Positions 16,237-25,648 of a DNA stretch of 64,000 nt are shown piece by piece. Below the pieces are notes generated by a model. It ran no database searches, was not told the origin of the DNA, and saw only the letters and a list, made by a program, of their open reading frames with translations. The position numbers and the translations under genes were made by a program. How positions within the stretch are numbered: position 1 is the stretch's first letter; each line of letters starts with the position of its first letter. The DNA is taken from contig NZ_CP072141.1 of the NCBI RefSeq assembly GCF_019355555.1, positions 800,001 through 864,000 of the forward strand. The letters are read 5' to 3'. The DNA is from Rhizobium sp. L51/94 (lineage in GTDB: Bacteria > Pseudomonadota > Alphaproteobacteria > Rhizobiales > Rhizobiaceae).

Positions 16237-17262
16237 ATGACATTTGCGCCCGAGACTGCCGCGACCGAGATGGACCGAAAAGCCCATGGCTTGATCTATA
16301 CGACGATCTCCAGCCTGCTGTGGCCGTCCTTTTTCATCGGCGGTCTGATCGGCTCCTATTTCGCCTTCAAGACCTCGGTTCCGCTGTTATGGTTCAACGT
16401 CGTTTATCTGACGGTCGTTATTCTCATCAGTCTTTCCGAACGCTTGATGCCCTACGAGCAGACCTGGCTGCGTCGGGACGGCGAGACTTTCAACGATTTC
16501 GCCCATACGCTGCTCAACAAGGGTGGCGTCCAGATCGTTGCAGCCATCGGCACCTCCTTTCCAATGGCCGTCGCCACCGTCGCCCAGCCTTTGTTCAGTC
16601 CGCCGACGTTTCTCTGGCCCCATAATGCACCATTGTTTCTGCAGGTTATTCTCGGGCTGATCGTCGCCGAATTCGGCCTCTACATCGCCCACCGGGTTGC
16701 CCACGAAAACCTGTCGCTCTGGCGTTTCCACGCGCTGCACCACAGCGTCGAGCGCCTCTGGGTCATCAACACCGGCCGTTTTCACTTCATCGATTCACTG
16801 CTGAAAATCGCGCTCAGCCAGATCCCGCTCTACCTGCTCGGCGCGCCGCTGCCTGTCTTCCTGTGGATCGGTGCGGTCACCGCCTTTGTCGGGCTGCTGA
16901 CCCATTGCAACATCGATGTCAGAACCGGTCCGCTCGACTGGATACTCAGCACGCCGCGCCTTCACCGCTGGCACCATTCCAGGCTGCTCGCCGAAGGCAA
17001 CACGAATTACGGCGAAAACCTTGTTCTCTGGGACCAGATCTTCGGCACCTACTATAATCCGCCCCGCCCGTCGTCCGTTGATATCGGCATCAGTGGCAAG
17101 GTCGCCAAGGGATTTCGTGCCCAACTCGCCCAGCCCTTTTCCGCCAAGGGACGCCGGCAGATCATCGGCAAGGCGCCGAAGCCCACCGACGTGGTTCCGC
17201 CCGTTCTGCAAAGCGACTTTGCCCGGCTGGCAAGAAGGCTGCGACTGATCGGCCGCAAATGA
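16237..17262 (+). CDS. Sterol desaturase / fatty acid hydroxylase superfamily membrane protein
   Basis: This 341-residue membrane protein has the three histidine boxes of the superfamily: HRVAH (about residue 151), HALHH (about 167) and HRWHHS (about 244). These bind a di-iron centre that hydroxylates or desaturates lipids. Several hydrophobic spans precede and separate the boxes. Bacterial relatives act on fatty acids, carotenoids, sterols or hopanoids, and the sequence does not decide between them. It appears to be a single-gene unit. Confidence 0.85.
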   Translation: MTFAPETAATEMDRKAHGLIYTTISSLLWPSFFIGGLIGSYFAFKTSVPLLWFNVVYLTVVILISLSERLMPYEQTWLRRDGETFNDFAHTLLNKGGVQIVAAIGTSFPMAVATVAQPLFSPPTFLWPHNAPLFLQVILGLIVAEFGLYIAHRVAHENLSLWRFHALHHSVERLWVINTGRFHFIDSLLKIALSQIPLYLLGAPLPVFLWIGAVTAFVGLLTHCNIDVRTGPLDWILSTPRLHRWHHSRLLAEGNTNYGENLVLWDQIFGTYYNPPRPSSVDIGISGKVAKGFRAQLAQPFSAKGRRQIIGKAPKPTDVVPPVLQSDFARLARRLRLIGRK

Positions 17263-17461
17263 ATGGCTGACCCGCAAGATGCGGGTGACGCATTTCTGAA
17301 TTGTTTTAGATCTGATGCCCTCTAAATAGGCATATTGGGGTCCAGATTACAGCGGCTCTACATTTTATGCATATCAGCCCCGCATATGGCAGTCTTTCCC
17401 TTGGCCTAGGGTGGACGCTACTGTCGGCCTTAATCTTGATAGAAGTCCGGGGCGCGAACTT
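17263..17461. other. Intergenic region upstream of eutB
   Basis: A short hairpin (ACCCGC-aagat-GCGGGT, about 17270-17286) follows the hydroxylase gene and could help end its transcript. I looked for a cobalamin riboswitch, expected for a B12-dependent enzyme, and saw no B12-box. An in-frame GTG at 17411 could extend EutB by 17 residues, but the family normally starts at the later ATG. Confidence 0.4.
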
Positions 17462-18865
17462 ATGGCTTATACGATGACGGCCGGCGGCCAGCGCTTTCGG
17501 TTCGACGGTCTGAAGGATGTCCTGGCCGTGGCCTCGCCTGCTCGATCTGGTGATGCTCTTGCGGGGATCGCGGCTCAGTCGGATGTCCAGCGCTTCGCTG
17601 CCAAGATGTGCCTCGCCGACCTGCCGCTCCCCATCTTCCTGAACGAGGCCGTCATTCCTTATGAGAATGACGAGATCACGCGGCTGATTATCGACAGCCA
17701 TGATGCCGATGCCTTTCGACCGATCGCCAGCCTAACGGTGGGCGATTTCAGAAACTGGCTCCTGTCCGAACAGGCGACACCGGCAGCCTTGAAGGCCATC
17801 GCGCCTGCCGTGACACCGGAGATGGCAGCGGCAGTCTCGAAGCTGATGCGCAATCAGGATCTGATTCTCGCCGCCAAGAAATGCAACACGCCGACGGCCT
17901 TCCGCAATACGCTGGGACTTCCCGGCAGGATGGCAGTGCGCCTGCAGCCCAATCACCCGACAGATGACCTCAAAGGCATCCTCGCCTCGACCATCGACGG
18001 GCTCCTCTACGGCTGTGGCGATGCCGTGATCGGTATCAATCCCGCCAGCGACAATCCCGCAGTCCTCTCCGGCATCCTGCGGATGCTCGACGAGTTGATC
18101 GAGCGCTTCTCGATCCCGACGCAGACCTGCGTCCTGACGCATGTGACCTCTTCGATAGAGATGATCAATGCCGGCGCGCCGGTCGACCTGATCTTCCAGT
18201 CGGTGGCCGGTAGCCAGAAGGCCAACAGCTCGTTCGGCATAGATCTTAAAGTGCTGCAGGAGGGACTGGACGCCGGGCGATCCCTGAACCGAGGCACTGT
18301 CGGCAACAATTGCATGTACTTTGAGACCGGCCAGGGGTCGGCTTTGTCTGCGGATGCCCATTTCGGCGTCGACCAGCAGACGATGGAGGCCCGCGCCTAT
18401 GCCGTCTGCCGGCAGTTCGAGCCACTTCTGGTCAACACGGTGGTCGGTTTTATCGGCCCGGAATATCTCTACAACGGAAAGCAGATCATTCGCGCGGGGC
18501 TGGAAGATCATTTCTGCGGCAAGTTGATGGGCCTGCCGATCGGTGCCGACATCTGCTACACCAACCACGCAGATGCCGACCAGGACGACATGGACACGCT
18601 GCTGACCCTGCTGGCGACGGCCGGCGTAAATTTCGTCATCGGTGTTCCCGGTGCCGACGATATCATGTTGAACTATCAGTCGACGTCGTTTCACGATCAG
18701 CTTTATGTACGCGAACTTCTGGGCCTCAAACGGGCTCCTGAATTCGAGTCATGGCTGCAAAGCAGCGGTATCAGCGATGCCGATGGCCGGCTTCTGTCGC
18801 AAAGCGCTTCGAACAACGCGTTGATGTCGCTTGCCGAAGATACGATGATGGGAGCGGCAGCATGA
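17462..18865 (+). CDS. eutB: Ethanolamine ammonia-lyase heavy chain
   Basis: The 467-residue protein matches EutB in length and in conserved segments such as MCLADLPL, NEAVIPYENDE, LQPNHPTDD, NPASDNP, GSQKANSSFGI and GQGSALSADAHFG. With EutC it splits ethanolamine to acetaldehyde and ammonia using adenosylcobalamin. The start MAYTM is chosen because relatives begin there. The gene overlaps eutC as ATGA. No reactivase (eutA) or aldehyde dehydrogenase gene is nearby. This short eutBC pair resembles that of other rhizobia, where the lyase works in the cytoplasm without a microcompartment. Confidence 0.95.
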   Translation: MAYTMTAGGQRFRFDGLKDVLAVASPARSGDALAGIAAQSDVQRFAAKMCLADLPLPIFLNEAVIPYENDEITRLIIDSHDADAFRPIASLTVGDFRNWLLSEQATPAALKAIAPAVTPEMAAAVSKLMRNQDLILAAKKCNTPTAFRNTLGLPGRMAVRLQPNHPTDDLKGILASTIDGLLYGCGDAVIGINPASDNPAVLSGILRMLDELIERFSIPTQTCVLTHVTSSIEMINAGAPVDLIFQSVAGSQKANSSFGIDLKVLQEGLDAGRSLNRGTVGNNCMYFETGQGSALSADAHFGVDQQTMEARAYAVCRQFEPLLVNTVVGFIGPEYLYNGKQIIRAGLEDHFCGKLMGLPIGADICYTNHADADQDDMDTLLTLLATAGVNFVIGVPGADDIMLNYQSTSFHDQLYVRELLGLKRAPEFESWLQSSGISDADGRLLSQSASNNALMSLAEDTMMGAAA

Positions 18866-19650
18866 GCAATGGTGACATCCCGGCCGGACGTCGCGCCTCG
18901 CTTGCCAACATCGATGGTTGGGCCGGGCTGAAGAGCCACACCACCGCCCGCATAGCGCTCGGCCGCGCCGGCGCGTCGTTGCCGACATCGGAAGTTCTGA
19001 ATTTCGGTCTGGCCCATGCACAGGCAAAGGACGCGGTGCATCTGGCATTCGACGCCGATGCCGTAGCGGCCATTGTCAAGTCGATGGGGCTCGAGCCGTT
19101 GCTCGTGGAAAGTGCTGCGCCCAGCCGCGAAAGTTATCTGCGGCGGCCGCACCTCGGACGGCGGCTTGCAGACGAGAGTCGGGCCATCCTTTTCGCCGAT
19201 CGGCAAGAAGGCGCGGATATCGGCATCGTCATCGGCGATGGTTTGTCAGCCACTGCCATCCACCGCAATGTCGAACCTTTGCTGAGGGCATTGTCGCCGA
19301 TATTGCGCGTCAAACAGCTGACGGTCTCGCCGGTTGCCATCGCGCGCAATGCCCGCGTTGCTCTTGGCGACGAGGTCGGGGTGGCGCTCGGTGTCCGCTG
19401 CGTGCTGATGCTGATCGGCGAGCGGCCTGGCTTGTCGTCTCCCGACAGCATCGGCGCCTATCTGACCTTCGATCCGCGCGTCGGAAAGAGCGATGCCGAC
19501 CGCAACTGCGTCTCTAACATCCGGCCCGGCGGTCTGTCTTTCGGGGAAGCGGCCCACAAGCTGGTCTGGTTGATCGAGGAAGCTTTCCGCATGCAGGCGA
19601 CAGGGGTACAATTGAAAGACAACAGTCCGACATTTGTTCTGCTGGGATAG
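18862..19650 (+). CDS. eutC: Ethanolamine ammonia-lyase light chain
   Basis: The 262-residue product has EutC landmarks: TTARIALGRAG near the N-terminus, RRPHLGRRL, the GADIGIVIGDGLSA segment that helps hold cobalamin, and LIGERPGLSSPDS near the C-terminal third, followed by CVSNIRPGGL. It is the small subunit of the (EutB-EutC) complex and is translationally coupled to eutB. The window shows no other ethanolamine genes, so nitrogen supply is the likely purpose. Confidence 0.95.
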   Translation: MSNGDIPAGRRASLANIDGWAGLKSHTTARIALGRAGASLPTSEVLNFGLAHAQAKDAVHLAFDADAVAAIVKSMGLEPLLVESAAPSRESYLRRPHLGRRLADESRAILFADRQEGADIGIVIGDGLSATAIHRNVEPLLRALSPILRVKQLTVSPVAIARNARVALGDEVGVALGVRCVLMLIGERPGLSSPDSIGAYLTFDPRVGKSDADRNCVSNIRPGGLSFGEAAHKLVWLIEEAFRMQATGVQLKDNSPTFVLLG

Positions 19651-19693
19651 GCCGCGTACCCCTACGGAGTGTGTGAACGACGCTGGGCTTCCA

Positions 19694-19933
19694 TCAATTG
19701 TGAGCTGGCTCCGTGATGGCGCGGAAAGGGAATTTGCGGCCGCAATGGCAGCGGATGATCGAGCTTTCCTGAAATTTCGAGGCACGTTGCTCGTAGAAGC
19801 CACGCGGCATCACATCGATCGCAAAACCAGGGGTTTTCCGGTTGCGGTCGTCGTCCTCGGATGCTTCGGCAAAACCGGAATGTCCGCATTGAGGACAGAT
19901 GAGCTTTTTTGAAAAGCGGTCGCGCGCGGCCAT
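19694..19933 (-). CDS. Small zinc-ribbon-like protein of unknown function
   Basis: The 79-residue product starts [20 protein letters not shown] and ends near [11 protein letters not shown]. The two Cys pairs (CPQC and CHC) could form a zinc ribbon. It converges on eutC from the other strand and has the tRNA-Ser gene upstream. An earlier in-frame ATG at 19972 is possible. I do not recognise a named family. Confidence 0.6.
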   Translation of the reverse strand: MAARDRFSKKLICPQCGHSGFAEASEDDDRNRKTPGFAIDVMPRGFYEQRASKFQESSIIRCHCGRKFPFRAITEPAHN

Positions 19934-20003
19934 GTCAGTCTCCGATGTCGCCCCCGGCAGCTCGCACCTCACCGGGTATCGACAATGCCATCAATCGAAG
20001 GGA

Positions 20004-20093
20004 TGGCGGACAAGGTGGGATTCGAACCCACGGTACGCTTTCACGCACACACGCGTTCCAGGCGTGCGCCTTAAACCACTCGGCCACCTGTCC
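20004..20093 (-). tRNA. tRNA-Ser (anticodon GGA)
   Basis: The minus-strand transcript starts GGACAGGTGGCCGAGTGG and ends CTTGTCC-G-CCA, so the CCA end is encoded. The anticodon loop reads C-T-GGA-A-C between ACGC and GCGT. A long variable arm follows, as in serine tRNAs, and the T-loop is GGTTCGAATCC. The length is 90 bases with CCA. I see no sign of an integrated element next to it. Confidence 0.95.
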
Positions 20094-20321
20094 ATCTGCA
20101 CTTCGCATCCGGTAAAGGAGCAATCGTGGGAACGGCGCGATATATACCGAGGAACGCGCGGGGATCAACCCCATAAGCAAGAGTATTTTCGACTTCTCTG
20201 CACAAACCGTCCTCCAATGCATATTGCGCAGATAGCGGCTCTGACATATCCATGGCAGGGGGTGGCCAAGTCGGAGGCAGTAGGCCATTGACCGCTGGAT
20301 CCGGGCCATTGGAGGAATCGA

Positions 20322-20642
20322 ATGCTTTTTCTGTTGCGCTTGGGAAGCCTCGTCTGCCTGGTCATGGCAACGATCGCAGGAACGATCGATTCCATCCGCT
20401 CGGTCGCCTCCTCGTCCCTAGTCATCACATCCTTCGCCGATCTCTGGAAGAGCTTCAGCCCTTCCACCTTCGAGCAGCTGCAATCGGCAATGCCGGCCGG
20501 GGACGGCGGTGGAAAATTCTATCTGCCAGCCGTAGAGTGGTCTTTGTCGCAGCCGGCCTTTGCCGTGCTCCTCGCGGCATCGTTGCTGCTGTGGATGGTG
20601 GGCTACAGGCGGGTCCCGGCCACGGGCCGGTATTTGGCTTAA
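20322..20642 (+). CDS. Small hypothetical membrane protein
   Basis: The 106-residue protein has a hydrophobic N-terminal segment (MLFLLRLGSLVCLVMATIAG) and a second one near the C-terminus (FAVLLAASLLLWMVGY), with a polar stretch of about 55 residues between them that would face the periplasm. A good ribosome site (GGAGG, 7 bases before ATG) supports translation. The family is not one I can name. It stands alone between the tRNA and the nucleoside importer. Confidence 0.7.
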   Translation: MLFLLRLGSLVCLVMATIAGTIDSIRSVASSSLVITSFADLWKSFSPSTFEQLQSAMPAGDGGGKFYLPAVEWSLSQPAFAVLLAASLLLWMVGYRRVPATGRYLA

Positions 20643-20975
20643 GCCGTCCAGAGTAAGCCCGATAAGGCCAAAATCCTCGTTTCATGGATGGTATATCGAA
20701 GGCTATGGTCCAGCGCGTTTGGCGTGGAATAGCATCCCAATGACTAGAAAAGCCGCATATTAGCGTCCTCTGCGGTCAAAAATCAGCCAGCCAAGCTGCC
20801 TTTTCGGCAGTTCTCACAAATCTTTACCAACTGAAAAATTTCTGATGAATTTTAGATGTCAGCATGCAAGGATGCGCCCAAGCCAGGCCTCGGGGGAGGT
20901 CGGCGGTTCCGCAGACATGTCCCGGAAAACGGGCTTGCGGGAGGACCCCATCATAGCAACAACAGGGCTGCGCTA
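20643..20975 (+). promoter_or_regulatory. Long leader and promoter region of the nucleoside importer operon
   Basis: These 333 bases hold no credible gene. The middle is AT-rich (about 20800-20860, with CTGAAAAATTTCTGATGAATTTTAG), and the next 100 bases are GC-rich, with a potential stem (CCCGGAAAACGGG). A short hairpin lies at about 20798-20814. The length and the GC-rich segment suggest an extended 5' leader before the ATG at 20976, but I cannot assign a regulator. Confidence 0.4.
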
Positions 20976-21968
20976 ATGAAAAAATCTGTTTTGACCCTTT
21001 TTGCCTTGGCCGCGATGTCGGCGTCGGCTCTCGCTGCGGATATCAAGCCGGCAATCGTTTATGGCACAGGCGGCAAGTTCGATAAATCCTTCAATGAAGC
21101 GGCCTACAATGGCGCCGAGAAGTTCAAGAAGGAAACCGGCATCGCTTACCGTGACTTCGAGCCAAGCGGCGATACGCAGGGTGAACAGGCATTGCGCAAC
21201 TTTGCCAGCAAGGGCTTCAATCCGGTTATCGCAGTTTCCTTTGCCTGGTCATCGGCACTGCAGAAGGTCGGCGCAGAATTTCCAAAGACCCAGTTCGTCC
21301 TGATCGACGACCAGGTCGACCTGCCGAACGTCCGTTCAGTTATGTACAAGGAAAATGAAGGCTCGTACCTTGCCGGCGTCATGGCTGCCATGTCTTCGAA
21401 GACAGGCAAGATCGGCTTCATCGGCGGCATGGATATTCCGCTGATTCGCAAGTTCGAATGTGGCTACGAGCAGGGCGCGCGTGCGACCAATCCGAAGATC
21501 GAAGTGTTGCAGAACATGACCGGCACGACAGGCGCAGCCTGGAACGATCCGGTGCGCGGCGGCGAACTGACCAAGAACCAGATCGATCAGGGTGCGGACG
21601 TGGTCTACGCGGCTGCCGGTGCCACCGGTCTCGGCGTCCTGCAGACGGCTGCCGACAACAAGAAGCTTTCGATCGGCGTCGACTCGAACCAGAACTACCT
21701 GCATCCCGGTTCGGTTCTGACATCGGTCGTTAAGCGCGTCGATCTTGCAGTCTACGACGCCTTCATGGACTCCAAGAACGGCAAGTTCACGCCCGGTGCC
21801 CAGCATCTTGGCCTGAAGGAAGACGGCGTCGCCGTTGCCATGGATGACAACAACAAGCCGCTGGTAACCGCTGAAATGCTGGCTGCCGTCGACAAGGCCA
21901 AGGCCGATGTCGTATCCGGCAAGGTCACCGTTCACGACTACACGGCCGACAACACCTGCCCGAAATGA
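20976..21968 (+). CDS. BMP-family nucleoside-binding protein
   Basis: The 330-residue protein has a signal peptide (MKKSVLTLFALAAMSASALA) and the BMP/PnrA features GGKFDKSFNEAAYNG, a GFNPVIAVSF segment, ENEGSYLAGVMAAM and IGFIGGMDIPLI. These line the nucleoside pocket in PnrA-type proteins. It is the periplasmic component of the importer encoded at 22043-25647. A strong hairpin after it separates it from the other subunit genes, which would raise its level relative to them. Confidence 0.92.
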   Translation: MKKSVLTLFALAAMSASALAADIKPAIVYGTGGKFDKSFNEAAYNGAEKFKKETGIAYRDFEPSGDTQGEQALRNFASKGFNPVIAVSFAWSSALQKVGAEFPKTQFVLIDDQVDLPNVRSVMYKENEGSYLAGVMAAMSSKTGKIGFIGGMDIPLIRKFECGYEQGARATNPKIEVLQNMTGTTGAAWNDPVRGGELTKNQIDQGADVVYAAAGATGLGVLQTAADNKKLSIGVDSNQNYLHPGSVLTSVVKRVDLAVYDAFMDSKNGKFTPGAQHLGLKEDGVAVAMDDNNKPLVTAEMLAAVDKAKADVVSGKVTVHDYTADNTCPK

Positions 21969-21976
21969 GTTGACGG

Positions 21977-22010
21977 AAGGGCGTATGGCGAGCCGCCATA
22001 CGCCCTTTTC
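21977..22010 (+). terminator. Intrinsic terminator/attenuator after the BMP gene
   Basis: A perfect 14-bp stem (AAGGGCGTATGGCG at 21977-21990 with its complement at 21994-22007, loop AGC) is followed by TTTTC. It lies 9 bases after the BMP stop and 36 bases before the ATPase start. Partial termination here would give more binding protein than membrane subunits. Confidence 0.75.
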
Positions 22011-22042
22011 ATATCCGGACGTGCCGTTTCTGGAGCAGTATA

Positions 22043-23554
22043 GTGAGCCAACCGCCTGCCATCGAGCTTGTGGGTATCGACAAGAAGTTCGGTGCCGTAC
22101 ACGCCAATAAAAACATAGACCTGACCGTCGCCAAGGGCACCATCCACGGGATCATCGGCGAAAACGGGGCAGGGAAATCGACGCTCATGTCGATCCTATA
22201 CGGATTCTATCAAGCCGATAGCGGCGAGATCCGTGTCAACGGCAAATCGGTCACCATCCGCGACAGCCAAGCCGCCATCGATGTCGGCATCGGAATGGTG
22301 CATCAGCATTTCATGCTGGTCGAAAATTTTACGGTCCTCGAGAACGTCATGCTCGGCGCCGAGGGCGGCGCCTTGCTTGCCAAGGGCGTGGCAGCGTCGC
22401 GCGCCGAATTGAAGCGGCTGGAGACGGACTATGGCCTTGATGTCGATCCGGATGCGCTGATCGAGGAGCTCCCCGTCGGGCTGCAGCAGCGCGTCGAGAT
22501 CCTCAAGGCCATGTATCGCGGTGCCGAGATCCTCATTCTCGACGAGCCGACCGGTGTTCTGACGCCGGCAGAGGCTGACCACCTGTTTAGAATTCTCCGC
22601 GTCCTGCGCGACCAGGGTAAGACGGTGCTTCTGATCACCCATAAGCTGCGAGAGATCATGGCGATCACTGATACGGTGTCGGTCATGCGTCGCGGCGAGA
22701 TGGTTGCGACGCGCACGACTGCCGACACCACCGTCGAGGAGCTGGCTGAACTGATGGTCGGCCGCCGCGTCCTCCTGCGGGTAGAGAAAGGCGCCGCCAA
22801 TCCGGGCGAGATCGTCATGTCGGTGCGCAATCTCACGGTCAAGGACGGTCGTGGCGTTACCATGGTCGACAATGTTTCATTCGATGTCCGTGCCGGTGAG
22901 ATCGTCGGTATCGCTGGTGTGGCCGGCAACGGCCAGTCGGAGTTGCTGGAGGCGCTGGCGGGGATACGCAAGCCGACTTCGGGCGAAATCCTGCTGCATG
23001 GCAAGACCATCGACAAGGTCGACCCGGCCCATCTTAGGGCATTGGGACTGGCGCATATTCCGGAAGACCGCCATCACATGGGCCTGGTGCTGCCGTTCGA
23101 GGAGTACCAGAATTCCATCCTGGGGTATCATCGGGACCCGGCCTACAGCACCGGTCCATTCATGAACCTCGAGGCGATCCGCAAGGACGCGGCGCTGAAG
23201 ATTGAGAAATACGACATCCGACCGCCAAATCCCCGGCTGCGCACCGCCAATTTCTCCGGCGGCAACCAGCAGAAGATCGTGGTTGCTCGCGAGATCGAGC
23301 GTGATCCGAAGATGCTCCTGATCGGCCAACCGACACGTGGCGTCGATATCGGCGCCATCGAGTTCATCCATCGCCGCATCATCGAGATGCGCGATGCGGG
23401 CAAGGGCGTCTTGCTGGTCTCGGTAGAACTGGATGAAGTCCGCGCACTGTCGGATCGTATCCTGGTGATGTTCGCCGGCCATGTGGTCGGCGAGAAGACG
23501 GCTGATGCCGGTGAACAGACCCTCGGCCTGATGATGGCCGGTATTGCCGCGTGA
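22043..23554 (+). CDS. Nucleoside ABC transporter ATP-binding protein (NupA-like, two domains)
   Basis: The 503-residue tandem ATPase has a first domain with GENGAGKST (about residue 38), signature-like LPVGLQQRVEIL and Walker B ILILDEPT. Its second domain has the degenerate Walker A GVAGNGQSEL, a clear signature FSGGNQQK and LIGQPTRGVD. The GTG start at 22043 follows GGAG by 7 bases. It powers the two permeases downstream, and together with the BMP protein they form a nucleoside importer of the NupABC/BmpA type. The enzymes for nucleoside breakdown follow in the same direction. Confidence 0.92.
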   Translation: MSQPPAIELVGIDKKFGAVHANKNIDLTVAKGTIHGIIGENGAGKSTLMSILYGFYQADSGEIRVNGKSVTIRDSQAAIDVGIGMVHQHFMLVENFTVLENVMLGAEGGALLAKGVAASRAELKRLETDYGLDVDPDALIEELPVGLQQRVEILKAMYRGAEILILDEPTGVLTPAEADHLFRILRVLRDQGKTVLLITHKLREIMAITDTVSVMRRGEMVATRTTADTTVEELAELMVGRRVLLRVEKGAANPGEIVMSVRNLTVKDGRGVTMVDNVSFDVRAGEIVGIAGVAGNGQSELLEALAGIRKPTSGEILLHGKTIDKVDPAHLRALGLAHIPEDRHHMGLVLPFEEYQNSILGYHRDPAYSTGPFMNLEAIRKDAALKIEKYDIRPPNPRLRTANFSGGNQQKIVVAREIERDPKMLLIGQPTRGVDIGAIEFIHRRIIEMRDAGKGVLLVSVELDEVRALSDRILVMFAGHVVGEKTADAGEQTLGLMMAGIAA

Positions 23555-23561
23555 GGCCTGA

Positions 23562-24671
23562 ATGAGTACTGCATCCGTCCGCCTCCCCAGTTGGATCACC
23601 TACGGGTTGATTCCAGTCATGAACCTGTTGCTCGCCTTCCTGATTTCCGGGATTGTGGTTTGGATCATCGGCGAAGACCCTGTACAAGCCCTTGTGCTGC
23701 TGCTCCAGGGCGCGCTTGGAAACGGCGAGGGCATCGGTTTCACGCTTTTCTATGCGACCAGCTTCATTTTCACAGGGCTGTCCGTCGCCGTCGCTGTCCA
23801 CACCGGCTTGTTCAATATCGGCTCCGAGGGTCAGGCCTATTTCGGCGGCCTTGGCTGTGCGCTGGTGGCACTGGCGCTCGACCGCTATGTGCCGTGGTAC
23901 GTAACCATGCCGTTCGCGGTGGTGGGTGCTGCAATTTTCGGCGCAGCCTGGGCCCTCATTCCTGCCTGGCTGCAGGCCAAGCGTGGCAGCCACATCGTCA
24001 TCACGACCATCATGTTCAACTACATCTGTTCGGCGCTTATGGTCTATCTGCTCGCGCATATTCTTATCGTGCCCGGAAAGATGGCGCCGGAAACGCGCAC
24101 CTTCCTCGAAGGGGGACAGTTACCGAAGCTCGGATGGCTGATCGAGATGTTCGGCTCGACCATCGGCGCGGCACCCTTCAACGTCTCCTTCCTGATCGCA
24201 CTGGTGATGTGCTTTCTCGTCTGGCTGCTGATCTGGCGCACAAAGCTTGGCTACGAGATGCGGACCCTCGGCATCAGCCCGTCGGCTGCCATCTACGCCG
24301 GCATTCCCTATGCCCGTACGGTCATCATCGCCATGCTAATCTCGGGCGGTCTCGCCGGCATGATGGCGCTAAACCCAGTGATGGGAGCTTCCGCCCGCCT
24401 GCAGGTCGAGTTCGTCGGTGGCGCCGGCTTCGTCGGTATTGCCGTGTCGCTGATGGGGCGCAATCATCCCGTCGGCATTATCCTCGCAGCCCTGCTGTTC
24501 GGCATCCTCTACCAGGGTGGAGATGCGCTTTCTTTCGACATGCCGAACATCACACGCGAAATGATCCTGGTCATCCAGGGTCTCGTCATCCTGTTTGCCG
24601 GTGCGCTGGAATACATGTTCCGCCCGGCGCTGGTGCGCATCTATCAAAAAATCGCCAGGACGGGAGGATAG
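23562..24671 (+). CDS. Nucleoside ABC transporter permease, first subunit
   Basis: The 369-residue membrane protein has about ten hydrophobic segments and the NupB-type loop VHTGLFNIGSEGQAYFGGL. A second cytoplasmic loop, AKRGSHIVITTIMFNYI, corresponds to the ATPase-coupling region. It is encoded 7 bases after the ATPase gene. It pairs with the next permease. Confidence 0.92.
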   Translation: MSTASVRLPSWITYGLIPVMNLLLAFLISGIVVWIIGEDPVQALVLLLQGALGNGEGIGFTLFYATSFIFTGLSVAVAVHTGLFNIGSEGQAYFGGLGCALVALALDRYVPWYVTMPFAVVGAAIFGAAWALIPAWLQAKRGSHIVITTIMFNYICSALMVYLLAHILIVPGKMAPETRTFLEGGQLPKLGWLIEMFGSTIGAAPFNVSFLIALVMCFLVWLLIWRTKLGYEMRTLGISPSAAIYAGIPYARTVIIAMLISGGLAGMMALNPVMGASARLQVEFVGGAGFVGIAVSLMGRNHPVGIILAALLFGILYQGGDALSFDMPNITREMILVIQGLVILFAGALEYMFRPALVRIYQKIARTGG

Positions 24672-24675
24672 CATC

Positions 24676-25647
24676 ATGGATTATTACGACGTCCTCATCA
24701 GCATCATCGGGTCCACTGTCCGTCTCTCGGTTCCCCTGATCTTCACGGCACTGGCAGGTCTTTTCTCCGAACGGGCCGGCGTGTTCGATATCGGGCTTGA
24801 GGGAAAGATGCTGGCCTCTGCCTTTGCGGCCGCTTGCATTGCCTATCTTACCGGCTCGGCCTGGGCCGGCCTGGCCGGCGGCATCACCGCCTCGGTCGCG
24901 CTTAGTCTCGTGCACGGCTTTGCCTCGATCACCAACCGGGGCAATCAGATCGTGTCGGGCGTCGCCCTCAACTTCTTTGTCGCAGGTATTACCATCGTTC
25001 TCGGCCAGGCGTGGTTCGGCCAGGGCGGGCGTACGCCGCAGGTTTCCGGCGATGGCCGTTTCTCGCCGATCATCCTGCCCGGTGCCGATCAGATCCGCAG
25101 CGTCCCGGTGATAGGCCCGCTCTATGCTGACGTCCTGTCCGGCAATAACAGCCTGACCTACCTCGCCTTCGTGGCCGTGCCGGTCTCGTGGTGGATCCTC
25201 TATCGCACCCGGTTCGGATTGCGGCTGCGCGCCGTCGGTGAAAATCCCGGTGCCGTCGATACGGCCGGCATTTCGGTGAGTTGGCTGCGCTACCGTGCTG
25301 TCATCTGCGCCGGCATTCTCTGCGGCTTTTCCGGCACCTATCTGTCGATTGCCCAGTCCGCAGCCTTCATCAAGGACATGTCGGCCGGCAAGGGTTACAT
25401 CGCTCTGGCCGCATTGATCTTCGCCAAGTGGAAGCCTGTGCCTGTCATGTTTGCCTGCCTGCTGTTCGGCTTCCTCGATGCTTTCGCCAACTTCATGCAG
25501 GGCAAGTCCGTGCCGCTGATCGGCCAGGTGCCGGTACAGATTTTCCAGGCCTTGCCCTACATCCTCACCTGCATCCTGCTTGCAGGCTTCATTGGCGTCG
25601 CCCGCCCGCCGAAGGCCGGTGGCGTGCCCTATACCAAGGAGCGATAG
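24676..25647 (+). CDS. Nucleoside ABC transporter permease, second subunit
   Basis: The 323-residue permease starts MDYYDVLIS behind a strong GGAGG site, 4 bases after the preceding stop. It has the SERAGVFDIGLEGKML loop typical of NupC-like subunits and about nine spans. It completes the importer. The cytidine deaminase ATG follows its stop at once (TAGAATG). Confidence 0.92.
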   Translation: MDYYDVLISIIGSTVRLSVPLIFTALAGLFSERAGVFDIGLEGKMLASAFAAACIAYLTGSAWAGLAGGITASVALSLVHGFASITNRGNQIVSGVALNFFVAGITIVLGQAWFGQGGRTPQVSGDGRFSPIILPGADQIRSVPVIGPLYADVLSGNNSLTYLAFVAVPVSWWILYRTRFGLRLRAVGENPGAVDTAGISVSWLRYRAVICAGILCGFSGTYLSIAQSAAFIKDMSAGKGYIALAALIFAKWKPVPVMFACLLFGFLDAFANFMQGKSVPLIGQVPVQIFQALPYILTCILLAGFIGVARPPKAGGVPYTKER

Positions 25648-25648
25648 A

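Noticed and set aside
17263..17461. Possible cobalamin riboswitch before eutB
   Set aside because: No B12-box or matching multi-stem layout could be seen; only a small 6-bp hairpin near the previous gene.
19694..20642. Genomic island or integrated element at the tRNA-Ser gene
   Set aside because: No integrase, no repeated tRNA 3' end, and the neighbours look like core rhizobial genes.
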